Of a stretch of DNA of 64,000 nucleotides, positions 63,208 to 64,000 are shown in pieces (positions within the stretch are counted from its first letter, which is position 1; every line of letters begins with the position of its first letter). The position numbers were made by a program, and so were the translations under genes. The notes below the pieces were generated by a model. The model saw nothing but the letters and a program-made list of their open reading frames with translations. It searched no databases and was not told where the DNA came from. Origin of the DNA: Clostridiales bacterium (lineage in GTDB: Bacteria > Bacillota > Clostridia > Saccharofermentanales > Saccharofermentanaceae); NCBI GenBank assembly GCA_017545245.1, contig JAFWPB010000016.1, positions 210,454 through 274,453 of the forward strand, written 5' to 3'.

Positions 63208-63709
63208 CATACGTAATGCAAAGTTAGAAGATGCTCAGAGACTGGTGGAAATCTACTCCTACTATGTCCTCAATACCGCAGTCTCTTTTGAATACGAAGT
63301 CCCGACTGTTGCCGAGTTTCAGGAGCGCATGAAAAAGGTCATGGAAAAATACCCGTATCTGGTTGCGGAAGAGGACGGTCAGATCGTCGGCTATGCTTAC
63401 TCTAGCCCGTATAGCTGCCGTGAAGCTTATGCCTGGTCTGTGGCCAACTCCATCTATCTGGATAAGGATTATCGAAGACAAGGGATCGGTTCCCTTCTCT
63501 ATCAGGAGCTTGAAAAGCACTTGAAAGAGAATGGCATCATAAACCTATTGGCCGGCGTTGCTTTTAGCAAAGAAGAGGACGAATACCTGACGCACGGAAG
63601 CTACAACTTTCACACACGCATGGGCTACGAGAAAGTAGCCCACATGAAAGACATCGGCAAGAAATTCGACCGCTGGTATGACCTTTTGTGGCTACAGAAA
63701 AAGATTTAA
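63200..63709 (+). CDS. GNAT acetyltransferase, phosphinothricin acetyltransferase/ArsN1-like
   Basis: 169 residues. 'INIRNAKLEDAQRLVEIYSYYVLNTAVSFEYEVPTVAEFQERM' is the typical start of Pat-like GNAT enzymes, 'GYAYSSPYSCREAYAWSVANSIYLDKDYRRQGIGSLLYQELEKHL' the acetyl-CoA part, and 'FHTRMGYEKVAHMKDIGKKFDRWYDLLWLQK' the end. Relatives acetylate phosphinothricin, methionine sulfoximine or organoarsenicals. Its partner is the Cys-rich MarR just before it. Confidence 0.9.
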   Translation: MINIRNAKLEDAQRLVEIYSYYVLNTAVSFEYEVPTVAEFQERMKKVMEKYPYLVAEEDGQIVGYAYSSPYSCREAYAWSVANSIYLDKDYRRQGIGSLLYQELEKHLKENGIINLLAGVAFSKEEDEYLTHGSYNFHTRMGYEKVAHMKDIGKKFDRWYDLLWLQKKI

Positions 63710-63744
63710 AACCATGGCAAATGATTTCTACAGAAACGAAAAAA

Positions 63745-63793
63745 GGGGCTGTCTCAAAATGATGCAAATCACATTGAGACGCCTCGCTTTTTT
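63745..63793 (+). terminator. Hairpin after the GNAT gene, possible insertion-element edge
   Basis: GTCTCAA (63751-63757) pairs with TTGAGAC (63774-63780), followed by GCCTCGCTTTTTT. It works as a terminator for the MarR-GNAT unit. The GGGGCTGTCTCAAAA start also looks like the end of some insertion elements. From 63794 to 64000 no gene is seen; AAGTCGG-type words recur there. Confidence 0.5.
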
Positions 63794-64000
63794 GCAGCTT
63801 TTGAGAAGCGCATAAGTCGGAGATCCGAGTTTTAGAGGTATTCCCTCCGCTACAAAAGCACTTTCCCTTCGGCTTTTTCTTTTCGGAAAGTCTGACATCT
63901 GGTCTGATTTGTGTCTCTATCTGACCAACTATCAGACCCTGTTCTTTCCGCGTAAGTCGGGAAATGGGAAATACCGATTTCCGACTGCTTTTAAGTCGGA

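Noticed and set aside
63794..64000. Transposase fragment at the right end
   Set aside because: No frame with transposase motifs on either strand; only an insertion-element-like edge sequence and repeated AAGTCGG words, so no element is called.

Overview
The window reads as chromosome of a low-to-moderate G+C Firmicute of the class Clostridia (Lachnospirales/Oscillospirales type). Support: strong AGGAGG ribosome-binding sites, TTGACA-N17-TATAAT promoters, a FecR/CHASE2 pair and a transglutaminase protein with Pro-Thr linkers, an NADPH-type iron-dependent alcohol dehydrogenase, and MptD/Trep_Strep ECF genes. I cannot name the genus. No rRNA, tRNA, complete insertion sequence or CRISPR array was seen.

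Layout. 0-9 kb: an envelope/signalling block (CHASE2 fragment, FecR-like membrane protein, CtpE-like P-type ATPase, and a MoxR/DUF58/transglutaminase operon). 9-53 kb: a dense transport island. It holds one ECF importer (A-A, T, S), four heterodimeric exporter-fold ABC pairs of the YbtP/YbtQ/IrtAB type, three MacB-like ATPase plus FtsX-type permease pairs, feoA-feoB-HMA-gpmA, xylA, eno, a MntP-ZIP fusion, three SAM methyltransferases, two AraC and four TetR regulators. 53-64 kb: ordinary accessory genes. These are an AAA/DUF4143 ATPase with 33-bp tandem repeats, carbonic anhydrase, a YefM/ParE toxin-antitoxin pair with a GNAT gene, a hydrolase-NUDIX fusion, a MerR (AdhR-like)/lipoprotein/alcohol dehydrogenase unit, and a Cys-rich MarR plus GNAT pair.

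The main finding is a dispersed palindrome, GTTAGC-N4-GCTAAC. Eleven copies have perfect arms and four more have one or two mismatches. All lie between about 12.0 and 52.5 kb, and nearly all sit on or next to a promoter. They precede the ECF operon, ABC pairs, both AraC genes or their operons, feoAB, xylA, eno, the methyltransferases and a MacB-like pair. One lies inside an ABC coding sequence. One sits at a perfect orphan promoter just after xylA that appears to drive a structured non-coding RNA. That RNA resembles the eno leader in layout. The gene content (FeoB, metallophore-type transporters, metal-dependent xylose isomerase and enolase, metal-independent phosphoglycerate mutase) suggests a metal-limitation regulon, with central carbon enzymes and a possible small RNA placed under the same control. 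The regulator is not identified. Four local TetR genes appear to have their own, different operators, so several units may be doubly controlled.
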